64,000 bases of DNA, taken from Paenalicyclobacillus ferrooxydans (lineage in GTDB: Bacteria; Bacillota; Bacilli; Alicyclobacillales; Alicyclobacillaceae). Where the stretch lies: the NCBI RefSeq assembly GCF_001399675.1, contig NZ_LJCO01000103.1, positions 40,028 through 104,027 of the forward strand, in the 5' to 3' direction. Numbering within the stretch: the first letter of the stretch is position 1; each line of letters begins with the position of its first letter. The notes under the pieces are model-generated. The model searched no databases. It was not told the origin of the DNA and saw nothing but the letters and a program-made list of their open reading frames with translations. A program made the position numbers and the translations under genes. Below are positions 46,985 through 56,384 of this stretch, in pieces.

Positions 46985-48262
46985 ATGTCGGAAACCTTGG
47001 ACGCTGAGGTGGTTTGGGTCCGCGCAGGCGGGCGAATCAGGGCTGTGTTATATACGACTCCACGAATCAAATCAAACCTGGGCAAAGGCGTTCAAACTGT
47101 ACGCTTCTCAAATCTTCGCCTCCCCTGGCTCACCACGCTTCCAAAAGGAAGGATGGTGTATCGACATCCCACAGAGATCACGTTTGAGCGGGGAGAGGCC
47201 GTGATTGGACCTGTATTTGCGATTCTCGCAGGTACGCGTCACTTCACCGACAGCAGGGCGGATTTTCGGGATGTTCTGGAAACAGGTCGCAGTCAGGGGG
47301 CATTTATCTATGTGCTGCCGACGGAATGCGTGCGTGACGGAGACGTCTGGTCCGGATATGTTCGCACGGGTTATCAGAAGTGGGTACCGATTCCATGTCC
47401 ACGCCCGGAGGCGGTTTACAATCGGATCCCAAATCGCGTGTTGGAAGTGAACCGGCACGCGAAACACGCCAAGATGACCTTGCGGAAGTACCATACACCG
47501 ATGTTTAATCCGGGCTACTTCAATAAAGCGGAAACCTACGATGAGTTGCGCCGGGCAGGATTAGCTGGTTATCTGCCTCAGACGCTCGATGAGATGACCT
47601 GGAAGGGCTTTTCCTCCATGCTGCAGCAAAACGGCGGGGTCTATCTGAAGCCTGCGTCGAGCTCCGTTGGGCATGGGATCATGCGCGTCGACCGGACTGC
47701 GCGGGGATGGCGCCTGCGTGTTTTAAAGCACCTGAAATGCAGCGAATACGACGCGCCGTCGATCGCCAAAGCTTGGGAGCTTACGAAACAACATCGGATC
47801 CGCGGAAAGTACGTCATTCAACAAGCGATTCCCCTCGTTGAGTGGGAAGGAAAACCGTGTGATGTCCGGGTTCTGTTGCAAAAGCACGGCCTCAACTGGC
47901 AGGTCGTAGGCAAAGGTGTTCGCGTGGCAGGGAAAAACTCCATTACGACGCACGTACCGGCTGGAGGGTCCATTGTAGACATCGATCATTTACTCCAGCG
48001 GGCTTTCCCCGATTCTGCAACACAGGTCGACGCCCGAATTGAAGAACTTGCTCTGAACTGTGCCGCGGCAATTGACCGTGACTTTCACGGTGAACTCGGC
48101 GAGATGTCGATGGATGTGGGGGTTGATAAAGAGGGGCGCGTGTGGCTGTTTGAAGCCAATTCAAAACCGATGAAGTTTGACGAACCCCATATTCGCGAAC
48201 GTTCTCTGGCAGGCGTCATTCTGCGTCTGAAAGAGTTGCGCCGTCGCCGCGAAATTCGATAA
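46985..48262 (+). CDS. YheC/YheD-family ATP-grasp protein (copy C)
   Basis: Third ATP-grasp protein of the cluster, 425 residues from ATG 46985. The core has PEAVYNRIPNR, the lysine strand GGVYLKPASSSVGHGI, QQAIPLVEWEGKPCDVRVLL, and GVDKEGRVWLFEANSKP with the E-x-N-S-K-P metal motif. Its gap to the amidoligase is 63 nt, wider than the others, and to phzF 27 nt. The ribosome site is only moderate (GAGGGGAG some 13 nt away), so the start could be slightly different. Confidence 0.87.
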   Translation: MSETLDAEVVWVRAGGRIRAVLYTTPRIKSNLGKGVQTVRFSNLRLPWLTTLPKGRMVYRHPTEITFERGEAVIGPVFAILAGTRHFTDSRADFRDVLETGRSQGAFIYVLPTECVRDGDVWSGYVRTGYQKWVPIPCPRPEAVYNRIPNRVLEVNRHAKHAKMTLRKYHTPMFNPGYFNKAETYDELRRAGLAGYLPQTLDEMTWKGFSSMLQQNGGVYLKPASSSVGHGIMRVDRTARGWRLRVLKHLKCSEYDAPSIAKAWELTKQHRIRGKYVIQQAIPLVEWEGKPCDVRVLLQKHGLNWQVVGKGVRVAGKNSITTHVPAGGSIVDIDHLLQRAFPDSATQVDARIEELALNCAAAIDRDFHGELGEMSMDVGVDKEGRVWLFEANSKPMKFDEPHIRERSLAGVILRLKELRRRREIR

Positions 48263-48289
48263 CCTACAAATAAAGAAGGGGGCACAGAC

Positions 48290-49204
48290 ATGGGGAAAGC
48301 AGTTTGGCTGGTCGATGCGTTTACAACACGGATGTTTGGCGGCAACGTAGCGGGGGTTGTTCCGGATGCAACCGGACTCACAGATCAACAGATGCAGTCG
48401 ATTGCGGCAGAATTAAATGCGTCGGAAACCGCATTTGTGCTGCCGCCGTCGCCAGGCACGAACGCAGACTTACGTTTACGTTACTTTACACCGCAGGTAG
48501 AGGTTGACCTGTGCGGCCACGCTACAATTGGTTCGATGTGCGGTTTGTTCTCCGCCGGACGCTTTGGGAATCGCGATCTGCAGACTTCTGTCCAGGTTGA
48601 GACGCGCGTCGGTGTACTGCCCATTTCGTTGTCTTGGAAGGATAGTGTCCCTTGGGCTGAAATGGGACAGGCTGCCCCCATGTTTCGGGAGGCAGACATC
48701 GATGTCGCTGTCCTCGCTCAGTTTCTGGGAATTCGACCCGAGGACTTCGATTTTTCTCTGCCCCTTGGCATCAGTTCGACCGGGTTGTGGGACCTGTTTG
48801 TTCCGGTGCGATCGCTAGCAGTGATGGAGCAGCTGCAACCGGATTTTGCCCGACTCGCAGAATGGAATAAGACCCTCCAAGTCGCAAGCACACACGTGTA
48901 CACGCGTGAAACAGTCGATGAGCAAAGTGACTTTCACGCCAGGGACTTTTCTCCCGCGCTCGGCATTCCAGAAGACCCTGCAACAGGAACGGCAACCGGG
49001 GCACTCACGGCGTTGCTCCGAAAGAATGGACAGGTTGCTTACGGGCAACACGTGATCTTCGAGCAGGGGTATGAAATCGGTCGAAACAGTCTCATCGAAG
49101 CACACATCGAACAGGGTCTCAATCATGGTTCAGATGCTGTGTACGTGGGCGGCCCGGCAGTTGTTTCCTTAAAGGGTGAGATGGAGATTTGGCTTAAAGG
49201 GTGA
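48290..49204 (+). CDS. PhzF-family isomerase/epimerase
   Basis: Diaminopimelate-epimerase-fold enzyme of the PhzF family, 304 residues from ATG 48290, behind AAGGGGGCA. The catalytic Glu is in LNASETAFVL (about 43-52); RYFTPQVEVDLCGHATIG and DPATGTATGAL are the other signatures. Family members isomerise phenazine precursors or epimerise small acids; most are uncharacterised. Because it lies 27 nt after the last ATP-grasp gene it may act in the same pathway (inference). Its stop codon lies inside a 25-bp tandem repeat, so the last residues may be remodelled. Confidence 0.9.
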   Translation: MGKAVWLVDAFTTRMFGGNVAGVVPDATGLTDQQMQSIAAELNASETAFVLPPSPGTNADLRLRYFTPQVEVDLCGHATIGSMCGLFSAGRFGNRDLQTSVQVETRVGVLPISLSWKDSVPWAEMGQAAPMFREADIDVAVLAQFLGIRPEDFDFSLPLGISSTGLWDLFVPVRSLAVMEQLQPDFARLAEWNKTLQVASTHVYTRETVDEQSDFHARDFSPALGIPEDPATGTATGALTALLRKNGQVAYGQHVIFEQGYEIGRNSLIEAHIEQGLNHGSDAVYVGGPAVVSLKGEMEIWLKG

Positions 49205-49258
49205 GATGGAGAATTGGCTTAATGGAGATTTAGCTTAAAAGGTGAGATGGAGATTGAA
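49171..49258 (+). repeat. 25-bp imperfect tandem repeat at the 3' end of the phzF gene
   Basis: Units at 49171-49195 and 49196-49220 differ by one base; a shortened third unit (49221-49236) and a partial fourth follow. The unit length is not a multiple of 3 and the phzF stop falls in the second copy. The remaining 49259-49429 holds a TATAAT (49390-49395) without a good -35 and no gene. Confidence 0.85.
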
Positions 49259-49429
49259 TATCAGGCTGAACGATGCGCTTGTACGTTCCCGTCGTTCGTC
49301 GTGGAGCGCTGGATAACGGTCTGCATAAGGGCTGTGTTATGATAGAGGACAGCAACATTTGGCGTCGTTATTATGTCGTCTGATCCTTTATAATAGAGAC
49401 GTTTGAAAGTGAAAGTGAGGTCAGTCAGC

Positions 49430-51022
49430 GTGGAGAACCGAATCCAGCAACTTCGCGAGGGACGGCTTGTCCCCGGCGCAGGGTTAACGTTTGGTACACA
49501 TAGACCGAATCCTGTCGAACGTGTTTTGTTCGATCCCGATATACTCACCAAAGAATACCAGATGGGCAAGAAGGCATCCGGGTTGCCTTATCGTTACCTA
49601 ATCAAGACCTACGGATGTCAGATGAACGAACACGACACTGAGACGATGGCGGGACTTCTTGAAGCGATGGGTTATAAACCTGCTGCGACAGACGAGGAAG
49701 CAGACTTCATCCTCTTTAACACTTGTGCTGTGCGAGAAAACGCCGAAGACAAGGTATTTGGTGAGGTGGGTCGCTTGCGTCCGCTCAAATACCGCAATCC
49801 AGAGCTCCTAATTGGACTATGCGGATGCATGGCGCAAGAGGAGGGTGTGCAAAAACTCGTCCTCGATAAGTTTCCTTGGGTGGACGTCGTGTTTGGCACG
49901 CACAATATTCATCGCTTACCCGAACTTGTGTTTCGCGCTCGGGCCAGTCAAGAAACGGTGCTTGAGGTCTGGGACAAGGCTGCAGAGACGGTGGAGGCTG
50001 TACCGAGATCGCGCAAGGATACCATGCGGGCCTGGATCAACGTCCAATACGGTTGCAACAAGTACTGCACCTACTGCATTGTTCCGTACACGCGCGGGCG
50101 TGAGCGCAGCCGTTTGCCGGAGGACGTCATTCGTGAGATTCAGGCTTTGGTCGCTGATGGTGTCCGCGAAGTCACTTTGCTTGGGCAAAACGTGAATGAT
50201 TACGGCGTCGACCTTGGCACTGTCTCGTTTGCAAACCTGCTTCGGCAGGTCAACGAGATCGACGGGCTGTACCGTATTCGTTTTACCACCTCGAACCCGT
50301 GGAACTTTACGGACGAGTTAATTGACACAATCGCAGAGTGCGACAAGGTGGTTCCTCATATTCACCTGCCCGTTCAATCCGGCAACAACACGGTGCTTAA
50401 ACGGATGAACCGCACGCATACGAGAGAGTATTATTTGGAACTTGTGAACAAGATTCGTGCGAAAATCCCAGGCGTATGCCTGACAACGGACATCATTGTC
50501 GGCTTTCCCGGCGAGACGGAAGAAGAGTTTCTCGAAACGCTCAACCTGATTGAGACCGTACGCTACGACAATGCCTTTACTTTTATCTATTCACCGCGCG
50601 AGCATACGCCTGCAGCAAGCTTTGCGGACGATATCTCAGCCGAGGCCAAAAAGCAACGACTGCTCCGGCTGAACGAAAGACAATACGCCATCAGCAACGA
50701 AATGAATCAAAAACTGCTTGGTGAAAGTCTCAATGTGCTGGTTGAAGGACAGAGCAAAACCAACCCGAACGTACTTGCAGGCCGTACGGACACCAACAAG
50801 CTGGTCCTGTTCGAAGGCCCCATGACCTTAACAGGGAAATTAGTTCGAGTGCGTATTACTGAGCCGAAGACATGGACCCTGTACGGTGTGATTGAAGGGG
50901 TTTTGCCAGATGGCAGTGATAGAAGGGTAATGGATGGCAGTGATAGAAGGGCAATGGATGAGCGGGATGCAACGATAAATCAAGCCACGACAAATTCAGA
51001 GTCAAAGGAGGCACTAGCATGA
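49430..51022 (+). CDS. miaB: tRNA-2-methylthio-N6-isopentenyladenosine synthase MiaB
   Basis: Radical-SAM methylthiotransferase that adds the 2-methylthio group to i6A37 of tRNAs, acting after MiaA (also in this window). GTG 49430 (530 residues) follows GTGAGGTC. The UPF0004 domain holds the first cluster cysteines (YGCQMNEHDTE, NTCAVRENAED, GLCGCMA); the radical-SAM CxxxCxxC is in YGCNKYCTYCIVPYTRG; and a TRAM domain ends near EGVLPDG. An extra C-terminal tail contains a duplicated DGSDRR unit. The stop overlaps ricA. Confidence 0.95.
   Translation: MENRIQQLREGRLVPGAGLTFGTHRPNPVERVLFDPDILTKEYQMGKKASGLPYRYLIKTYGCQMNEHDTETMAGLLEAMGYKPAATDEEADFILFNTCAVRENAEDKVFGEVGRLRPLKYRNPELLIGLCGCMAQEEGVQKLVLDKFPWVDVVFGTHNIHRLPELVFRARASQETVLEVWDKAAETVEAVPRSRKDTMRAWINVQYGCNKYCTYCIVPYTRGRERSRLPEDVIREIQALVADGVREVTLLGQNVNDYGVDLGTVSFANLLRQVNEIDGLYRIRFTTSNPWNFTDELIDTIAECDKVVPHIHLPVQSGNNTVLKRMNRTHTREYYLELVNKIRAKIPGVCLTTDIIVGFPGETEEEFLETLNLIETVRYDNAFTFIYSPREHTPAASFADDISAEAKKQRLLRLNERQYAISNEMNQKLLGESLNVLVEGQSKTNPNVLAGRTDTNKLVLFEGPMTLTGKLVRVRITEPKTWTLYGVIEGVLPDGSDRRVMDGSDRRAMDERDATINQATTNSESKEALA
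50909..50956 (+). repeat. 24-bp tandem duplication in the miaB 3' end
   Basis: Two near-identical 24-bp copies (50909-50932 and 50933-50956) encode DGSDRRVM and DGSDRRAM after the TRAM domain. Confidence 0.9.
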
Positions 51023-51444
51023 GTCGAGATGAACTTTTGATTAAAGCCGAAGCCATTGGACAGACCATTGCAAAGAGCGACCCTGCCCGTCGCTTTTGGC
51101 AAGCCAAGTCGAAGATGGAACAAAACCGGAAGGCGCAGACCTTGTTTGAAGACCTGAAGCTAAAAACCAATAACAAACTTGGTCTCGAGCAAGTCGTCGG
51201 TACGAGTCATCCGAAATTGAATGAACTCAATCAGGAGATTCAGGCGCTGGAAATGCAACTGTCGGAGATTCCTGTCGCAATGCAGTATAAGACTGCACAG
51301 GAAGAACTGAATGAAATGATGCAGGACTTGATGAGCATTTTGATGGACCGTTTATCAAAAGGCTTGCCGGTGGAGTTTGGCCCTCGTGAGGGTTGCGGTA
51401 AGGGACCCGACGGCAACGGTTGTAACTGCGGAGAGCGGGACTAG
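51019..51444 (+). CDS. ricA: RicA (YmcA), RNase Y/biofilm regulatory protein
   Basis: YlbF/YmcA-family helical protein, 141 residues. In B. subtilis RicA forms an iron-sulfur complex with RicF and RicT that directs RNase Y maturation of mRNAs and supports sporulation and biofilm entry. The C-terminal tail carries three cysteines spaced CX8CXC (CGKGPDGNGCNC), plausible cluster ligands. ATG 51019 overlaps the miaB stop and has AAAGGAGG upstream. miaB-ricA is the conserved order (ymcB-ymcA). Confidence 0.9.
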   Translation: MSRDELLIKAEAIGQTIAKSDPARRFWQAKSKMEQNRKAQTLFEDLKLKTNNKLGLEQVVGTSHPKLNELNQEIQALEMQLSEIPVAMQYKTAQEELNEMMQDLMSILMDRLSKGLPVEFGPREGCGKGPDGNGCNCGERD

Positions 51445-51460
51445 AGAAGTAGACGATTCG

Positions 51461-51487
51461 GGGCGCCAAATCGGCGCCCTTGATTGT
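51461..51487 (+). terminator. Probable terminator after ricA
   Basis: A perfect 7-bp stem, GGGCGCC with GGCGCCC, AAATC loop, followed by an interrupted T-stretch (TTGATTGT). Moderate strength. The following 51488-51633 contains no clear gene; a TTGACA at 51540 lacks a convincing -10. Confidence 0.6.
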
Positions 51488-51633
51488 ATCAGCCTCACTT
51501 TTGTCGATTGATGGGGATGTTGCGCGTGTATTGCAGGTATTGACAGTGCAGCTGAAAGTACGCCTACCGTACCGCTTAAAGTGACGCATTGACGATGATT
51601 GGTTTGAATGACTCGATTTGGTGGTGACGTTCG

Positions 51634-54261
51634 TTGGCTTTGACACCGATGATGCAACAATACCTTGATATCAAGCAATCCCATCCGGATGCGCTCTTGA
51701 TGTTCCGGCTTGGTGACTTTTATGAACTGTTTTTCGAAGATGCAGTCACTGCCAGCAAGGTCCTTGAGATTACTCTGACAGGCCGAGACGCCGGCGAGCA
51801 GGGCCGTGTTCCGATGTGTGGTGTGCCGCACCACGCCGCAGAACAGTACATCGGGCGCCTGATTGACAACGGCTATTGCGTCGCGATTTGCGAGCAGGTC
51901 GAAGACCCGAAGGCGGCCAAGGGCCTCGTCAAGCGAGAGGTTATTCAGGTTGTGACTCCCGGAACTTACGTTAAAGACGGCGATGCAGAGAGTCGCTTTC
52001 TCTGCGCTGTATCGCAGACAGGCCTTCTGACGGGCATCGCTTTTGTCGATGTGGGTACGGGTGAAGTTTGGTACGGCTCCGTGAGTGACGAACAAGCACT
52101 TCTGGAGGCGCTCACCACGTTTGCACCGCGAGAGGTGCTTACTTCAGAGGCAGAGGATGGGCTTGCTCCGGGTATCGAGGCGTGGACGAAGGAGTCCGGA
52201 TCGCGGATGTCGAGGGTCCCTCACAGTTCGAGCAAAAGCAAACAAGAACTGCTTTGTATCACGCGTCAGTATGGAGTCCTACATATTGAATCTCTCGGGC
52301 TCGAAGAGAACTCAGCCGAAACATCCGCAGTCGGAAGGCTGCTCTCCTATCTCGAGGATACCCAGCGGCAGGTGCTGAGTCACCTAAAGTCTCCGCAAAG
52401 TTTTCAGCGATCCGGTCACGTCTTTCTCGATGTCGTCGCCAAGCGCAATCTCGAACTGCTCGAGACGCAGCGTACGCGGCAGAAAAAGGGATCGCTGTTC
52501 GGGCTGCTAGATCGAACCAAGACAGCTATGGGATCCCGCCGCATGCGGAGATTTATTGAGCAACCGCTGATATCTGTCGGCGAGATCAACGAGCGGCTCG
52601 ATGCCGTGGGTTGGCTTGGCGACGAACTGTTTGTGCGCGCAGAGCTTGAGGAGTGGTTTGCGCGGGTGTATGACCTTGAACGGCTGATCGGCAAAGTTGG
52701 CTTCGGTTCTGCCAACGCGCGCGATCTCGTTGCCATCGCACAGAGTCTGTCTTGTGTCAAAGGCGTGAAGCAGTGCCTGGCGGGCACTCCTGTTCCGTTG
52801 CTGCAAAGGCTCTCCAACGGCATGCCAGATCTGTCGGAGCTCGCAGACAAGTTGCTTGCGACGCTTGTCGATCAGCCGTCGATCTCGGTCCACGACGGCG
52901 GCATGATTCGCGAAGGAATCGATGCAGAACTCGACGTTCTGCGCGGGATGCACGTAGACGGGAAACAGTGGCTGGCGGAGTTTGAACAACAGGAGAAAGA
53001 CCGAACAGGCATCCGCACACTCAAAGTAGGATACAACAAGGTGTTTGGGTACTACGTGGAGGTCTCAAAAACAGGAACTCACCTGGTGCCGCAAGAGTAC
53101 GAGCGGAAACAAACCCTTGCCTCTGCAGAACGCTACACCCTGCCTGTTCTGAAGGAGCGCGAGGACCAGATTCTCCATGCTGAAGAACGTGCCCTTGCGC
53201 GCGAATACGAGCTCTTTACGGTCTTGCGGGATGAAGTCGCGGGTATGATTGCACAGATTCAGCAGACTGCCGAGCGGCTTGCTGAGCTCGATGCCCTCGC
53301 AGCCCTCGCTGCGGTCGCGGTAGAATACGGCTACACCAGACCCACTGTCGCCTCGGAACGCGGTATTGTCATTCAAAACGGCCGTCACCCGATGGTCGAG
53401 GCGGCGGCACCGATGTCGTTCGTCCCAAACAGTGTCGAGCTTGGGACAAGCTGTGATTTCATTCTGCTGACTGGCCCGAACATGGCCGGAAAGAGCACCT
53501 ATATGCGGCAGGTTGCACTGATTGTGTTGATGGCCCAGATCGGATCGTTCGTCCCTGCAGAATCCGCTCATATCGGTGTTGTCGACCGAGTGTTTACCCG
53601 GATTGGTGCGTCGGACGATCTCGGTGCCGGGCAGAGCACGTTCATGGTCGAGATGGTGGAACTGGCGCAGATTTTGCGTCAGGCAACGCCAAAGAGTCTG
53701 GTGCTCCTTGATGAAATTGGGCGGGGGACAAGCACGTACGACGGTATGAGCCTTGCAGAGGCGGTGATGGAGGCGCTCTTAATGCCAGGGCGAAACCCCC
53801 TCACCTTGTTCGCCACGCATTACCATGAATTGACGGAGCAGGCACAAGCATTACCGCGTGTGGAGAACTTCTCTGTGGCCGTGAAAGAAACGGACGATGG
53901 CGTGACATTCCTGCACGCTGTCGTACATAGACCGGCTGACAAGAGCTACGGCATTCAGGTTGCGAAATTGGCGGGTGTCCCGTCGCCAGTCATCAAGCGC
54001 GCGACTGAGATTCTCGCAAAGCGTGAACGGGAAGCGGTTCGCTTGCAAGCTGAACTGGAGGAGGACGTATCCGTGCGGGAAGCCGCCGCAGCGTTTGAGC
54101 CTCCGTCACAAAAGCCCCACGTAGACCCAGAGGTCTTCGACTGGCTGCAAACCGTCAGTAAACTGCGCGTGGAACAGATGACCCCGATTGAAGCCATTTC
54201 GGAGCTCGATAAAGTCGTGCGTGCCGTCAGGGAGGTGACATCATGGGCCAAATCCAAGTAA
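51634..54261 (+). CDS. mutS: DNA mismatch repair protein MutS
   Basis: Recognises mispairs and loops and recruits MutL. 875 residues from a TTG at 51634, starting MALTPMMQQYLDIKQSHPDA. The mismatch-contacting Phe-x-Glu is in FRLGDFYELFFEDA (about 23-36). Walker A GPNMAGKSTYM is at about 614-624; then DEIGRGTSTYDGMS and FATHYHEL. Full family length. The 3' end overlaps mutL by 19 nt. GGTGGTGACG serves as ribosome site. Confidence 0.97.
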   Translation: MALTPMMQQYLDIKQSHPDALLMFRLGDFYELFFEDAVTASKVLEITLTGRDAGEQGRVPMCGVPHHAAEQYIGRLIDNGYCVAICEQVEDPKAAKGLVKREVIQVVTPGTYVKDGDAESRFLCAVSQTGLLTGIAFVDVGTGEVWYGSVSDEQALLEALTTFAPREVLTSEAEDGLAPGIEAWTKESGSRMSRVPHSSSKSKQELLCITRQYGVLHIESLGLEENSAETSAVGRLLSYLEDTQRQVLSHLKSPQSFQRSGHVFLDVVAKRNLELLETQRTRQKKGSLFGLLDRTKTAMGSRRMRRFIEQPLISVGEINERLDAVGWLGDELFVRAELEEWFARVYDLERLIGKVGFGSANARDLVAIAQSLSCVKGVKQCLAGTPVPLLQRLSNGMPDLSELADKLLATLVDQPSISVHDGGMIREGIDAELDVLRGMHVDGKQWLAEFEQQEKDRTGIRTLKVGYNKVFGYYVEVSKTGTHLVPQEYERKQTLASAERYTLPVLKEREDQILHAEERALAREYELFTVLRDEVAGMIAQIQQTAERLAELDALAALAAVAVEYGYTRPTVASERGIVIQNGRHPMVEAAAPMSFVPNSVELGTSCDFILLTGPNMAGKSTYMRQVALIVLMAQIGSFVPAESAHIGVVDRVFTRIGASDDLGAGQSTFMVEMVELAQILRQATPKSLVLLDEIGRGTSTYDGMSLAEAVMEALLMPGRNPLTLFATHYHELTEQAQALPRVENFSVAVKETDDGVTFLHAVVHRPADKSYGIQVAKLAGVPSPVIKRATEILAKREREAVRLQAELEEDVSVREAAAAFEPPSQKPHVDPEVFDWLQTVSKLRVEQMTPIEAISELDKVVRAVREVTSWAKSK

Positions 54262-56384
54262 TGTCTGAGGCATTAGCCAACCAGATTGCTGCAGGTGAGG
54301 TGGTAGAGCGGCCTGCATCCTGTGTGAAAGAACTCGTTGAAAACAGTCTTGACGCAGGGGCGAAGTCCATCATCGTGCAACTCGAGGAAGGAGGCATTAA
54401 GCGGATCCGGGTTCAGGATGACGGGCACGGCATGGATGAAGATGACCTTCGCCTGGCCTTCGCAAGACACGCCACGAGCAAAGTCAAGTCGTCCCGCGAC
54501 CTGTTTCGGATTGGAACCCTTGGGTTTCGCGGTGAGGCACTCGCATCCATCTCAGCCGTCGCCCGTGTCACGCTTCAGAGTCGCATGCAAACAAGCGAGC
54601 AAGGCTGCAGCATCTCTGTTGAAGGCAGCGCAGTCACCCGGCCTGTCGAGCCAGTCGGCATGCCGGTCGGTACGGTGATTGAAGTGAGGGACCTGTTTTA
54701 CAACACTCCTGCGCGACTGAAATACCTGCGCACAGTCCAGACGGAACAAGCTCGCTGCGTCGAGGTCGTACAAAAGGCAGCGCTCAGTCGCCCTGATGTC
54801 CGCGTCAGGGTTGAAGTGGATGATCACGTGGTCTTTCAGACGGCAGGAACCGGGAATCCGCAGAGCGTTCTTGCAACACTGTACGGTGTTGGGGAAGCAG
54901 GACAGTTTCTGCGCGTCGAAGGGGAGACCCCCGATTACCGCGTGACGGGTTACATTGGGCGGCCTACACAAGCGAGATCGAGCCGGCAACATGCAAACCT
55001 GTTCGTCAATCAACGTCCGATCCGGAACATCGCCGTTCATCAAGCGGTTGCGGGAGGCTACGGTCAGCGGCTGATGGTCAATAAGCAACCGATTTACGCC
55101 ATCTATATCGAGCTCAATCCGACGTTGGTAGATGTCAACATCCACCCGCATAAGTCAGAGGTTCGCTTCAGCGAAGAGCGTGACCTGACACTGTTGATTC
55201 AGCAGCTTGTACGGAAAGCACTCGACGACGCATTTCTGGTTCCGACTGCCCGGTTGTCGAACACAGACGCCAGGTTTTCAAACGAAGGACCAGCCGTCCG
55301 TGATTCGGCTTCACAGCAGGCGAACGAACGCTCTGCAGGATACACTTCGGGAGTGGGTGCGAAGACCGTGCAGGCACGCTTGTCGGGCATCTTGCCACAG
55401 GCACGTCCGCAGCCGCAACCGCAGGGGCAACCGCAGGGGCAACCGCAGTCACGTCCACAACCGCAGTCGCAAGGGCAGTCGCAGGAGCGGCCAAAATATC
55501 CTTCAGGAACCCGTCCTGTGTCTTCAGAAGCCCTCGAGACGATGTACGGCAAGCAACAGGTCTCGTCGCAGCAGGATGGGCTGGCCGAGCTTGCGGCCGC
55601 ATCGCTGTCCAAAGCGCCCCAATCTTACTCGGTCGGAGTTGGAGAGACTGCTGTGGAAGAAGTCGCGGGGCAGAATGGAGCCATTAACGCTCAGGAAGGT
55701 ACCGAGATCGACACAATCCTCGCTCACCGAGTCGCCACGGAAGCGGTCGATAACGCCGACCATTTCAGCGCGACCGACAGCGAGCGGACACCAACCCGGG
55801 ACGGCTGGCGCCTGCGCGCTATCGGACAGGCGCTTGGCATGTACATCCTCGCTGACGACGGTGAGGACCTCTATATCATGGATCAACACGCAGCTCATGA
55901 GCGCGTCTTGTACGAGCGTTTTACGAAGCAAATGGAGGCTCGGGAAGCGAGAAGCATCCCGCTGTTGACGCCCATGACGTATCACCTGAGCCCAGGAAAT
56001 GCGGCTGTGCTGACCCAGAATATCGAGGTCTTAGCTGAAATGGGGCTGTTGTTTGAGCCTTTTGGCGGCTACTCCTTTGTTCTCCGGACGATTCCTTTGG
56101 TGTGGGATGGCCTTAACCACGAGGCCTTGGCGGAGGATGTCGTGTCCTCACTGTCGGAGGACGCCCGCGCCATGGACGTGAAAACTGCGCTGCGCGAGCG
56201 GATCATCATGCGTGCGTGCAAAGCTGCCATTAAGGCCAATCACCGGCTTTCTGAGATGGAGATGACGGCACTCATTGACGCGTTTTCACAGCTCGACGAT
56301 CCGTTTCACTGCCCTCACGGTCGACCGGTGTTCATTCGTTTGACCAACCGCGATCTAGAGAAGGAGTTTCGGCGCATTGTCTGA
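54243..56384 (+). CDS. mutL: DNA mismatch repair protein MutL with endonuclease motif
   Basis: GHKL ATPase that couples MutS to strand incision. 713 residues from ATG 54243, behind GGGAGGTG. N-terminal ATPase motifs: ENSLDAGAKS, DDGHGMD and GFRGEALASI. The C-terminal domain has the metal-binding endonuclease motif DQHAAHERVLYE plus ACKAAIK and CPHGRP, so it nicks DNA itself, as expected in bacteria without MutH. The linker contains a Pro/Gln-repeat stretch at about residues 380-415 (PQPQGQPQGQPQ). The last bases overlap the methyltransferase gene. Confidence 0.97.
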   Translation: MGQIQVMSEALANQIAAGEVVERPASCVKELVENSLDAGAKSIIVQLEEGGIKRIRVQDDGHGMDEDDLRLAFARHATSKVKSSRDLFRIGTLGFRGEALASISAVARVTLQSRMQTSEQGCSISVEGSAVTRPVEPVGMPVGTVIEVRDLFYNTPARLKYLRTVQTEQARCVEVVQKAALSRPDVRVRVEVDDHVVFQTAGTGNPQSVLATLYGVGEAGQFLRVEGETPDYRVTGYIGRPTQARSSRQHANLFVNQRPIRNIAVHQAVAGGYGQRLMVNKQPIYAIYIELNPTLVDVNIHPHKSEVRFSEERDLTLLIQQLVRKALDDAFLVPTARLSNTDARFSNEGPAVRDSASQQANERSAGYTSGVGAKTVQARLSGILPQARPQPQPQGQPQGQPQSRPQPQSQGQSQERPKYPSGTRPVSSEALETMYGKQQVSSQQDGLAELAAASLSKAPQSYSVGVGETAVEEVAGQNGAINAQEGTEIDTILAHRVATEAVDNADHFSATDSERTPTRDGWRLRAIGQALGMYILADDGEDLYIMDQHAAHERVLYERFTKQMEAREARSIPLLTPMTYHLSPGNAAVLTQNIEVLAEMGLLFEPFGGYSFVLRTIPLVWDGLNHEALAEDVVSSLSEDARAMDVKTALRERIIMRACKAAIKANHRLSEMEMTALIDAFSQLDDPFHCPHGRPVFIRLTNRDLEKEFRRIV

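Noticed and set aside
51540..51570. Promoter with consensus TTGACA before mutS
   Set aside because: The positions 16-18 nt downstream give no acceptable -10 hexamer.
55207..55968. Long plus-strand frame inside mutL
   Set aside because: An out-of-frame reading within a fully recognisable MutL; it has an Arg/Ser-rich composition typical of shadows.
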